Virus record (IMG/VR): IMGVR_UViG_3300017776_000084 | Span: 1-32,168 of that record | DNA: 32,168 nucleotides | Direction: 5' to 3' (one strand) | Source: a virus | In this document: positions 14,739 through 21,972 of the stretch, one piece after another | Layout: every line of letters begins with the position of its first letter | Position numbering within the stretch: position 1 is the first letter of the stretch | The notes under the pieces: model-generated | Databases searched by the model: none | The model's input: only the letters and a program-made list of their open reading frames with translations | What the model was told of the DNA's origin: nothing | Translations under genes and position numbers: made by a program

Positions 14739-16550
14739 ATGCAACCCTATACAGATCAAGAGAAAGAAGGTAAAAAGATTAGAACCTTTTCCGCAGGCGT
14801 GGAAAATGAAGAACTTATTTGGCATAGGGATAAGACGCACCGTGAAGTAACGGTTGCTGAAGGAACAGGTTGGTTCTTTCAACTAGATGAAAGTGTTCCT
14901 TTTGAATTAAAGAAGGGCCAATCACTTTCAATTCCCAAGATGGAATGGCATCGGTTGTTTAAGAAAGGCGATTCAGACCTTGTACTTGAAATTGTTGAAT
15001 CATATATACCTTCTTTTAAAAACATTGTTGAAGCTCCCAAACTTTCTAAAGGTTATGGTGCAGGTTTAGGCGACTCAACCAAAGACAAGCGTCGGGCCCA
15101 GTTTAATAAGCAGGCTAAAATGGATGACGACGATCCCGCTGCTTATAAACCTGCACCTGGAGATGCAAGAGGTAAAACCAAACCAAGTAAATATACAAAG
15201 GCCTATAAGGACATGTTTGGTGAGAAGGTTGAATACTATTCAATGCCAGAACTCAAAAAGCAGTTGAAAAAAGAATATGGCTCAGAGGCTTCTTCTCTCA
15301 AGATTGTAAAGGTTAAAGGCCGGGGTCGAACCCAGAGTGTATCTATCCAAACACCATCCGGTCAAGAACTAGATAGATATAATAATGTACCTGGGTTGGG
15401 CTACACACTTGCTGAAGACACAGAAGACACAAAAGGAATAGGCACTGACGGACTGGCAAAAAATTACAAAAAGATTACTCCAGGCCAAAGCGTTGAAGAA
15501 AAACTGGACCCTAAAAAAGACGATGCAGGGGATTATATCAAAGACTTTATGAAGTCAGATGCTCCTCAGTTTAAAGGGAAGTCTAAAGAAAAGATACGCC
15601 AAATGGCCGTTGCCGCTTACCTTGACGATAAGGATGCGCTAACAGAAAAAACCATTAAAGGTCTTGAAAAGAAAGCTGACGAATCTGGTGTTGCATACGA
15701 CATCTTAAAGAAAGTATACGACCGAGGAATGGCTGCTTGGAGAACTGGCCACCGCCCAGGGACTACTCCACAGCAATGGGCTTTTGCTCGCGTTAATTCC
15801 TTTCTCACTGGCGGTACAACTCAAAAGACAACCGATGCTGACCTTTGGAAAAAACACAAAGGTAAAAAGGAATCTGTTGAGTTGGAAGAAAAGGAAATCT
15901 CTGAGGCGAAGCACATGAAGTTTAATAAAAGAACTTTGCTCCGCACTATGAAAAAGCCTGAAGGGGTTATTCAAACAAGCGATGGTGGTCAGTATACAAT
16001 TTATCGACCAAAGCAAACCAAACAGGGTTTCAACACCAGTGATTTGTGGCAAGATAAATCCATCATTGCTTTACCTATTCCGGCTTGGCCAGGTGGAGAA
16101 GTTGAGATTAATTACGATGATATCACTCAATACAGCGAGACGTATCACGAAGAATCACTTAAGCCAACTCCAGCGTTAAAACAAAAACTGATAGAGGTTG
16201 CCGGACTTACTTCCGCAACCGCGGAAAAGATTTTGGCTCTGCCGCAACCAATGCTGACCACAGTTATTAACCAACTTCTTACAGCTGAGGTTCACCATGA
16301 AGATACATCCAACAATGAAGTTGATCTCATTCTTGAACGAGGTAAAACATATATCTTAAAGCAAGATAGAGATGATTACGACAGGGGTGTATTGGTAACC
16401 ATGAATGAAGACGGCAGCTATGAAATGGCTTATTGGGTTGGAGATAAATATGAACCTTACCCTATTGAAATGCTTGTTGACGGAAAGTCCATAAAGAAGG
16501 ATGGACGAATTGCAAAGTTTAATTACCACCCTACAGTACCTAAAACATGA
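14739..16550 (+). CDS. Cupin-led multi-domain late protein, possible polyprotein
   Basis: The 603-residue protein is a chain of small modules. Residues 1-90 look like a cupin: ELIWHRDKTHREVTVAEG and later PKMEWHRLF supply the two conserved strands with His. IVE98-A ends this module. Residues 100-165 contain GKTKPSKYTKAYKDMFGE; 165-222 is a basic alpha/beta module; LAE226-D follows. Residues 250-372 match a DUF5824-like domain (WRTGHRPGTTPQQWAFARVN). ISE389-A comes next, then a module at 391-470 that is paralogous to part of the protein encoded at 21973-23046, a helix-hairpin-helix-like stretch (480-515), and an SH3-like end (532-595). The [I/L]-x-E sites fall between modules, as if processed by the prohead protease. 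It has no leader peptide of the MKSF type. The 4-base overlap with the next gene suggests coupling. Confidence 0.6.
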   Translation: MQPYTDQEKEGKKIRTFSAGVENEELIWHRDKTHREVTVAEGTGWFFQLDESVPFELKKGQSLSIPKMEWHRLFKKGDSDLVLEIVESYIPSFKNIVEAPKLSKGYGAGLGDSTKDKRRAQFNKQAKMDDDDPAAYKPAPGDARGKTKPSKYTKAYKDMFGEKVEYYSMPELKKQLKKEYGSEASSLKIVKVKGRGRTQSVSIQTPSGQELDRYNNVPGLGYTLAEDTEDTKGIGTDGLAKNYKKITPGQSVEEKLDPKKDDAGDYIKDFMKSDAPQFKGKSKEKIRQMAVAAYLDDKDALTEKTIKGLEKKADESGVAYDILKKVYDRGMAAWRTGHRPGTTPQQWAFARVNSFLTGGTTQKTTDADLWKKHKGKKESVELEEKEISEAKHMKFNKRTLLRTMKKPEGVIQTSDGGQYTIYRPKQTKQGFNTSDLWQDKSIIALPIPAWPGGEVEINYDDITQYSETYHEESLKPTPALKQKLIEVAGLTSATAEKILALPQPMLTTVINQLLTAEVHHEDTSNNEVDLILERGKTYILKQDRDDYDRGVLVTMNEDGSYEMAYWVGDKYEPYPIEMLVDGKSIKKDGRIAKFNYHPTVPKT

Positions 16551-17323
16551 AATCATTTAGTTCTTATATTGAAGATATTGCGAGGTTAATTCAAGAAGCT
16601 GAGACACCGTGTCCTCCTGCAACCCAGGATCTTGCAATTAATACAAAGAATCGCGATGCAACAATAAAGAACTATAACTATGGCCCGTTGAATGTATCAG
16701 AGCCAGGGACGTATTGGAAAGACATTGCTAAGTATTGGAAAACAACAGAGAAAGCTGCAAAGGCATCACTTTGCGCTAACTGCGTTGCGTTTGATATATC
16801 CCCAAGAATGCTCGAATGTATGCCGGGTGTAACATCTGATGAAGATGGCGTTCTAGGTTATTGCTGGATGCATCATTTCAAGTGTCACTCTGCCAGAGCC
16901 TGTCATACATGGGCTAAAGGTGGTCCTATTGATAAGGATGATGTTTCTCATGAATGGGCTAAGCGCGCTGGTGAACCTTATTATAAAGAAGCCACGGAAA
17001 GAATTCCTCGCGAAAAAGGTCAACACACTGGTTCGTCTTCTCACTCTGATTTATATACAGACGAAGATCCTGAAGGAACAATTCACGGGCTAGGTTTTAA
17101 AGATCCTGAGACTGCAAAGAAAGGAATTGCTATTATAGATAAAGCTGATAGAACCCACGCTCATAAAGTTCAAGCTACACTGGTTATGCAGCAAAGAGCA
17201 AAGGTTGCTATTGAAAGAACCAAGGATCCCGAAAAGAAAGCAAACCTTAAAGGTGCTTATGATATTTGGACAGACCATTTAGAGAAGCTGAAAAAAATTA
17301 CTCAGCAGAAAAACCAATCTTAA
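16547..17323 (+). CDS. HiPIP-like Cys-rich late protein with capsid-targeting-like leader
   Basis: The 258-residue protein begins MKSFSSYIEDIARLIQEAE, a leader with a candidate cleavage site I-Q-E17 before Ala18. Residues 40-125 hold C76-A-N-C79, C91, C106, then C113 and C119 in GYCWMHHFKCHSARACHTW. The CANC start and the 2-11-14 spacing resemble high-potential iron-sulfur proteins, although a zinc site is also possible. The C-terminal region (about 150-258) begins HTGSSSHSDLYTDE, continues GLGFKDPETAKKGIAIIDK and is a helical repeat-like module rich in Lys. Start ATG overlaps the previous stop. I infer a metal-binding, head-associated protein; redox activity is untested. Confidence 0.6.
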   Translation: MKSFSSYIEDIARLIQEAETPCPPATQDLAINTKNRDATIKNYNYGPLNVSEPGTYWKDIAKYWKTTEKAAKASLCANCVAFDISPRMLECMPGVTSDEDGVLGYCWMHHFKCHSARACHTWAKGGPIDKDDVSHEWAKRAGEPYYKEATERIPREKGQHTGSSSHSDLYTDEDPEGTIHGLGFKDPETAKKGIAIIDKADRTHAHKVQATLVMQQRAKVAIERTKDPEKKANLKGAYDIWTDHLEKLKKITQQKNQS

Positions 17324-17327
17324 ACCC

Positions 17328-18434
17328 ATGCAAGACTTTGAAAAATCATACGACAATTTAGCTGAAGCTGCTAAAGATATCTTTAATCGTAATGCACGTA
17401 AGATGCGCGGTAAGATTGAAGAAGAAGAACATCAAACGATTAGTGTTGTAGCACCAAACTCTCAAGCTTATGAAGTAGATGGTATTGGCAATGCTGACTT
17501 GAATCTTGTTCGTGGAGGAAAGTATGTTTTTGAAGTAGATGCAACAGGACATCCGTTTTACATTAAGACAGATAAGACCGGTGGCGAAGGTGATCAATAC
17601 ACGGATGGTGTAACCAATAACGGACTTGAAAAAGGAACACTTGAATTTGAAGTTCCTGCTGATGCTCCAGATACTCTTTACTATGTTTGCGCATATCATC
17701 CAGTTATGGTTGGTACTCTTAACATTACTGATACCGCCGAGATTGAAGAAGGTACAGAGTTTGTAAAAGGCGATGTCGTTATGGATGTCAGAACAAAGCT
17801 CAAGGGAACAGTCCTGCACAAAGGTAATAAAGACGACGTCTTTGTAAAGTTTGGAAGTATTACTAAAGGTATTTCTGGAAAAAACCTTCGTCTTGTCGAA
17901 TCCATCGAACTTGAAGAGGCAGTAAATCTTCAAAGTGGTTTCGGTTTTAGAGGAACCGTTGATATCGGTGGTATAGATTACAAGACCCAACTTGATCGCG
18001 TTGTTAAACTAATTAAAAAGACACGCATTCTCAAGTCCGATAAAGATATTATAGAGTTCTTGGAGAGCGGAATGGGTAGGGAACTCGGAGAAATCATTGT
18101 TGGTCAACACTCCAGACTTAGTCCCTCTGCTCGTAAAAACGATGCACCCCTTGTGTTATTCTTAAAGAAGCAGCTTCCTATTTGGGATTCACTGGGAGAA
18201 GACACCGATCTTGAAGAAGGAACTGGTAAGTATAAAGGAGAAACTTGGGAACAAGGATTCGAGCGCAGGGTTATTAAAACTACCAAACCCGAGCACATTG
18301 AAAAAGGTTTCAAGTGGCGTATCAAAGGTAAAGAACGCGACGAGATTTCTATCAAGCTTTATAAAAACAAGCCCGACTTTAAAGAATTTACAAAGCAAAT
18401 GAAGCGGGTTGCCGGACATGAGTTCGGTGGATAA
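17328..18434 (+). CDS. Cupredoxin-like (blue copper) multi-domain late protein
   Basis: The 368-residue protein starts MQDFEKSYDNLAEAAKD, with a candidate protease site L-A-E13. Residues about 36-136 form a plastocyanin-like domain: GHPFYIKT with His75, then YYVCAYHPVMVGTLNI with Cys121, His124 and Met127. These are the four residues expected of a type 1 copper site. A site I-E-E141-G follows. Residues 142-190 look SH3/KOW-like (KGDVVMDVRTKLKGTV). LEE197-A, a helical module to 290, LEE297-G and a short basic C-terminal module complete it. A copper electron-transfer domain in a late phage protein is unusual. Whether copper binds, and whether the sites are cut, is inference. Confidence 0.65.
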   Translation: MQDFEKSYDNLAEAAKDIFNRNARKMRGKIEEEEHQTISVVAPNSQAYEVDGIGNADLNLVRGGKYVFEVDATGHPFYIKTDKTGGEGDQYTDGVTNNGLEKGTLEFEVPADAPDTLYYVCAYHPVMVGTLNITDTAEIEEGTEFVKGDVVMDVRTKLKGTVLHKGNKDDVFVKFGSITKGISGKNLRLVESIELEEAVNLQSGFGFRGTVDIGGIDYKTQLDRVVKLIKKTRILKSDKDIIEFLESGMGRELGEIIVGQHSRLSPSARKNDAPLVLFLKKQLPIWDSLGEDTDLEEGTGKYKGETWEQGFERRVIKTTKPEHIEKGFKWRIKGKERDEISIKLYKNKPDFKEFTKQMKRVAGHEFGG

Positions 18435-18449
18435 ATTTTAATCACCACT

Positions 18450-19865
18450 ATGGAATCATTCAAAACTTATTCTTATTTAGATGAAGAGGCTATCAAGCCT
18501 GACACGTTAAAGCTATTGGTTTTAACTTCTGCTAAAGAAGGCGAAGAACCTACAATCAATAAACTTGAAGATATTTGCGCTAAGAAAAAAATTAAACTGT
18601 ATAGAATTGTATCGGATAAAGCATATGCGTCCAAAAAGGACGAGCAAAAAGAAACACTAGTCATTCATAACTACGATGGCCAAGGGGAAAGTTTGGAAAT
18701 TGACCGCAATGAAGATGTGGTATGTATAGCTCGGAGAACGGTGGTTACAAATAGAAACGCCGCCGTTTTACATTCAATGTTGGCAGATCACGGAGTGTTT
18801 TGTATTAACTCCCCTCAAAGTGTAAAGACCGCAAGTAATAAATTTAGTTCTTACATTAACTTTGTCAACGATAACGTTCCCACTCCCAAAACGTGTTTGG
18901 TTACAGATATTGAATACATCGACAAAGGTATTGAAGAAGTTGGTGGAAAGTTCCCTCTTATCTTAAAGTTTACTGAAGGTCACGGCGGTAAGGGAGTTAT
19001 GAAACTTGAAACCAGGGAAAGCCTGGTGTCAGTTATACAAGCAATTCAAGCTGAGCCTGAAAGCAACGTTGAATTAATACTTCAAGAGCTTAAAAAGATT
19101 AAAGACGATAGAAGAATTCTTGTATTAAACGGTCAAGTTATTGCGGCAAGTAAACGTAAAAAGATGGCTGATGACTTTCGTACAAACGTTTCTCTGGGTT
19201 CTGACGTAGAGCCACACAAGCCGAACGATAAAGAAATGGAACTCGCGGTGAGAGCTGCTAAGTCTGTGGGTTGTTATTACTGCGGCGTTGATATTATTCA
19301 AGTCGATGGTGAGTATTTTGTTTTGGAGGTTAACCCTTCACCAGGGTCTAAATCAAATTACTTTGATGTGGAAAAACAAAAAGTTATAAACGGAACTGCA
19401 CTGGTTCGTAAACTTGTTGACAGTACACTTGAGAAAGAGAACTGGACTTACGAGACCAAAGAGGTCGGCGTTATAGAATACATGAAGATTTTAGACGACG
19501 ACTTTAAACTCATGACCGCTAAAATGGATACGGGTAATGGTTCGGTAAACTCTATTGGTGTTACTGATTTAAAGATAAAAGGAAACGTTGCTGAGTTTTA
19601 TATTCAAGACACCAAACACAAACTTACAAAAGAGATATTACCTAAGACTTCCGTTATTAAAGTACGAGGTGATAAAGGCAATCCTGAAAGACGGCCGGTT
19701 GTAATGTTTGATGTTAAGCTGGGCAACAGGGTTTATAGAGATGTTAAGTTTTCCTTAGCCGATAGAAATAATATGGACCACCCGATTTTGGTATCTGCTA
19801 AATTTATGGCCGCTTGCAAGTTAAGCGTTAATCCTAATAAAGAGTTTGTTTGCTGTATGCCATAA
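18450..19865 (+). CDS. ATP-grasp (RimK-like) and retropepsin-like (RimB-like) fusion
   Basis: The 471-residue protein begins MESFKTYSYLDEEA, a head-leader-like start with L-D-E12. Residues about 90-325 form an ATP-grasp ligase: LILKFTEGHGGKGVMKL at 170-186 (Gly-rich ATP loop, Lys173), LILQELKKIKDDRRI near 209, and VDGEYFVLEVNPSPG with the metal-binding Glu293 and Asn295. RimK-type enzymes add amino acids, often Glu, to protein C-termini. Residues about 340-471 match the RimB-like retropepsin family: AKMDTGNGS with Asp360-Thr-Gly, ERRPVVMFDV, and FSLADRNNMDHPILVSAKF. Paired ligase and protease in one chain suggests attachment and removal of a peptide tag. It is a late gene; the substrate is unknown. 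Confidence 0.75.
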   Translation: MESFKTYSYLDEEAIKPDTLKLLVLTSAKEGEEPTINKLEDICAKKKIKLYRIVSDKAYASKKDEQKETLVIHNYDGQGESLEIDRNEDVVCIARRTVVTNRNAAVLHSMLADHGVFCINSPQSVKTASNKFSSYINFVNDNVPTPKTCLVTDIEYIDKGIEEVGGKFPLILKFTEGHGGKGVMKLETRESLVSVIQAIQAEPESNVELILQELKKIKDDRRILVLNGQVIAASKRKKMADDFRTNVSLGSDVEPHKPNDKEMELAVRAAKSVGCYYCGVDIIQVDGEYFVLEVNPSPGSKSNYFDVEKQKVINGTALVRKLVDSTLEKENWTYETKEVGVIEYMKILDDDFKLMTAKMDTGNGSVNSIGVTDLKIKGNVAEFYIQDTKHKLTKEILPKTSVIKVRGDKGNPERRPVVMFDVKLGNRVYRDVKFSLADRNNMDHPILVSAKFMAACKLSVNPNKEFVCCMP

Positions 19866-19868
19866 ATA
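19861..19868 (+). promoter_or_regulatory. Possible late promoter box (one mismatch)
   Basis: CATAAATA differs from TATAAATA at the first base and ends 12 bases before ATG 19881. It overlaps the stop of the previous gene. The placement mirrors the exact boxes before other late-module genes, but the mismatch lowers confidence. Confidence 0.35.
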
Positions 19869-19880
19869 AATTACAACACA

Positions 19881-21116
19881 ATGAAATCATTTAAGACATA
19901 TATCACCGAAGCTTCGGGAAAGAATACCCACATGACGCATATTGAAGATGCGGTATTATACGGTGGAGTTAAAGGAGCAAAGGAAGCAATTACCGCGCTG
20001 CGTTCGTTAAGAGACATGCTTGCAGGAAATGCAAAGAGCAGCAGTGATGTTACTGTCAAATGGGATGGTGCTCCTGCAGTGTTTGCTGGTATTGATCCAA
20101 CCGATGGCCAATTCTTTGTTGCTAAAAAAGGTATCTTTAATAAAGATCCAAAGGTATACAAATCTGAAGCAGATGTTAAAGCTGATACCAGTGGCGATCT
20201 GCAAGCAAAGTTGATTGTTGCTTTTAATGAACTTTCCAAACTTGGAATTAAAGGTGTCTTGCAAGGTGACATGATGTATACCAAATCGGATCTTAAACCA
20301 CAAAAGATCAACGGTGTTCCTTATATTACTTTCCAGCCAAACACGATTGTTTATGCTGTTCCTGCCAATACTCCTGGTGGTAAAAAGATTAAAAGTTCAA
20401 AGATGGGTATCGTATTTCACACATCCTATTCAGGTACTTCATTCGAGAATATGAAGGCTTCGTTTAACGTTGACATTAGTTCCTTGAAACCTACTTCAAC
20501 TGTTTGGTATCAAGATGCACGAACTCCTGACCTTAGCGGTACTGCATTAATGGATGCAGACGAAACCAAAGAAGTTACAGCCGCCCTTTCAAAGGCTGGT
20601 AAGATTTTCCAAAAGATTGCGGGCTCAACCCTTAAAGCGATTGAAGCTGATCCACAACTTGCACAAACCCTTGAAACTTATAACAACACGTTTGTTCGTA
20701 AAACTGAAGAGTTACCTGCTGATTCGAAGAAACACGTTGATGGTCTTATAAAGTGGTCCACAGAGCGCTATAAAAAAGAGCGCACTCAACGTAAAAGCGA
20801 AAGAGGCAAAGAAGGTGTGAATAAACGAGAAGAAGAATTTATGAAGTTCTTCTCCAAAGAAAATAAGACTAACCTTGCTTTGATCTACGACCTTCAGAAG
20901 GCTATTGTTGCCGCCAAGCTTATCATCATTAAGAAGCTTGACTCTCTTAAAAAGATTAATACATTTATTCGTACCAAGAACGGGTTTAAAGTTACGGGTC
21001 AAGAAGGGTTTGTTGCAATCGACAAAACAGGCGGGGGCGCGGTTAAACTCGTTGATCGTCTCGAGTTCTCTACAAACAATTTCAGTCCTGACGTACTTAA
21101 AGGTTGGGACCATTAA
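19881..21116 (+). CDS. Ligase-like nucleotidyltransferase (DUF6267-like) with capsid-targeting-like leader
   Basis: The 411-residue protein starts MKSFKTYITEASGKN, the closest match here to the T4 internal-protein leader, with a site I-T-E10 before Ala11. A nucleotidyltransferase pattern follows: K60-W-D-G63 (motif I KxDG with candidate adenylated Lys), FFVAKKGIFN, GVLQGDMMY, KMGIVFHTSY, and C-terminal EGFVAIDKTGG then AVKLVDRLEF in the places of motifs IV and V. This is the layout of ATP-dependent DNA and RNA ligases. From memory it matches a family annotated DUF6267 in marine phages. A ligase or end-adenylating enzyme carried in the head is the inference; the substrate is unknown. Confidence 0.7.
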   Translation: MKSFKTYITEASGKNTHMTHIEDAVLYGGVKGAKEAITALRSLRDMLAGNAKSSSDVTVKWDGAPAVFAGIDPTDGQFFVAKKGIFNKDPKVYKSEADVKADTSGDLQAKLIVAFNELSKLGIKGVLQGDMMYTKSDLKPQKINGVPYITFQPNTIVYAVPANTPGGKKIKSSKMGIVFHTSYSGTSFENMKASFNVDISSLKPTSTVWYQDARTPDLSGTALMDADETKEVTAALSKAGKIFQKIAGSTLKAIEADPQLAQTLETYNNTFVRKTEELPADSKKHVDGLIKWSTERYKKERTQRKSERGKEGVNKREEEFMKFFSKENKTNLALIYDLQKAIVAAKLIIIKKLDSLKKINTFIRTKNGFKVTGQEGFVAIDKTGGGAVKLVDRLEFSTNNFSPDVLKGWDH

Positions 21117-21121
21117 ACCAC

Positions 21122-21129
21122 TATAAATA
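21122..21129 (+). promoter_or_regulatory. T4-type late promoter box
   Basis: An exact TATAAATA lies in the 23-base gap before ATG 21140. The predicted start of about 21135 gives a five-base leader. Confidence 0.62.
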
Positions 21130-21139
21130 CAGTTAGTAA

Positions 21140-21955
21140 ATGAAATCATTTAAGCAATTTAAAGAAGAAACTGTAAAAGAATTGGTTGTCACCTTTGGGC
21201 GATTTAATCCTCCTACCGTAGGACATGGAAAGCTATTAAAGAAAGTTTCTAATTTAGCAAAAGGAGCTGATTATAGAATCTATTCTTCGCAATCAATTGA
21301 TCCTAAAAAGAACCCTCTTAAGTATACAGATAAGGTAAAGTTTTTAAGGAAGATGTTTCCTGAACATGGAAGAAACATTATTCTGGACAAGGGTGTTAAA
21401 AGTCTTTTTGATGTGGCGGATAAAGCGCATTCAGATGGTTACAACAAGCTAACAATTGTTGTTGGCAGTGATCGCGTTCCTGAGTTTAGAGCCTTGATTC
21501 CAAAGTATAACGGTGTTAAAGGTCGCCACGGATTTTACGATTTTGAATATGGCATTGAAGTTAAAAGTGCGGGTGAACGCGATCCTGACTCAGATGATGC
21601 TGTAGAGGCCATGAGCGCAAGTAAGTTGCGAGCGGCAGCAGAAGATAACGATTTAAAAACCTTTTCTCTAGGTATGCCTAAGAACTTCCGTGGGGTTACT
21701 GATCTCATGAATGCTGTTCGCAAAGGAATGGGACTAAAGGAATCAACAAATTTTAGAAAGCACGTTGAACTTGAAACAAATCAAGTGCGTGAACAGTATA
21801 TCTCTGGCTCAATCTTCAATATTGGAGACACCGTGTTTAATAAAAAGGACGAGCAGGAATACACCATCACTGAAAGATTTGCAAATCATGTCTCAATTAA
21901 AAACGATCGAACCACAAGTAAAGCATTTATTCAAGACTTAACTGTAATAAATTGA
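21140..21955 (+). CDS. NMNAT/cytidylyltransferase-like nucleotidyltransferase with SH3-like tail
   Basis: The 271-residue protein begins MKSFKQFKEE, sharing the first 14 bases of its gene with two other late genes. The HxGH-family nucleotidyltransferase motif appears as GRFNPPTVGHGKLL at about 21-34 (Thr for the first His, as is common), and the second motif as EAMSASKLRAAAEDND, with the S-x-S-x-L-R form. T4-like marine phages carry this gene as a putative cytidylyltransferase. Residues 218-271 add a small beta domain (SIFNIGDTVFNKKDEQEYTI). It may transfer a nucleotide to a small phosphate such as NMN; the substrate cannot be told. The leader suggests packaging, although no clear [I/L]-x-E site is present. 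Confidence 0.8.
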   Translation: MKSFKQFKEETVKELVVTFGRFNPPTVGHGKLLKKVSNLAKGADYRIYSSQSIDPKKNPLKYTDKVKFLRKMFPEHGRNIILDKGVKSLFDVADKAHSDGYNKLTIVVGSDRVPEFRALIPKYNGVKGRHGFYDFEYGIEVKSAGERDPDSDDAVEAMSASKLRAAAEDNDLKTFSLGMPKNFRGVTDLMNAVRKGMGLKESTNFRKHVELETNQVREQYISGSIFNIGDTVFNKKDEQEYTITERFANHVSIKNDRTTSKAFIQDLTVIN

Positions 21956-21970
21956 TAAATAGTATAAATC
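21954..21970 (+). promoter_or_regulatory. Possible overlapping late promoter boxes
   Basis: GATAAATA (21954-21961) and TATAAATC (21963-21970) are each one base off TATAAATA and lie just before ATG 21973. The first overlaps the stop of the previous gene. One or both may serve the next gene. Confidence 0.4.
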
Positions 21971-21972
21971 AT

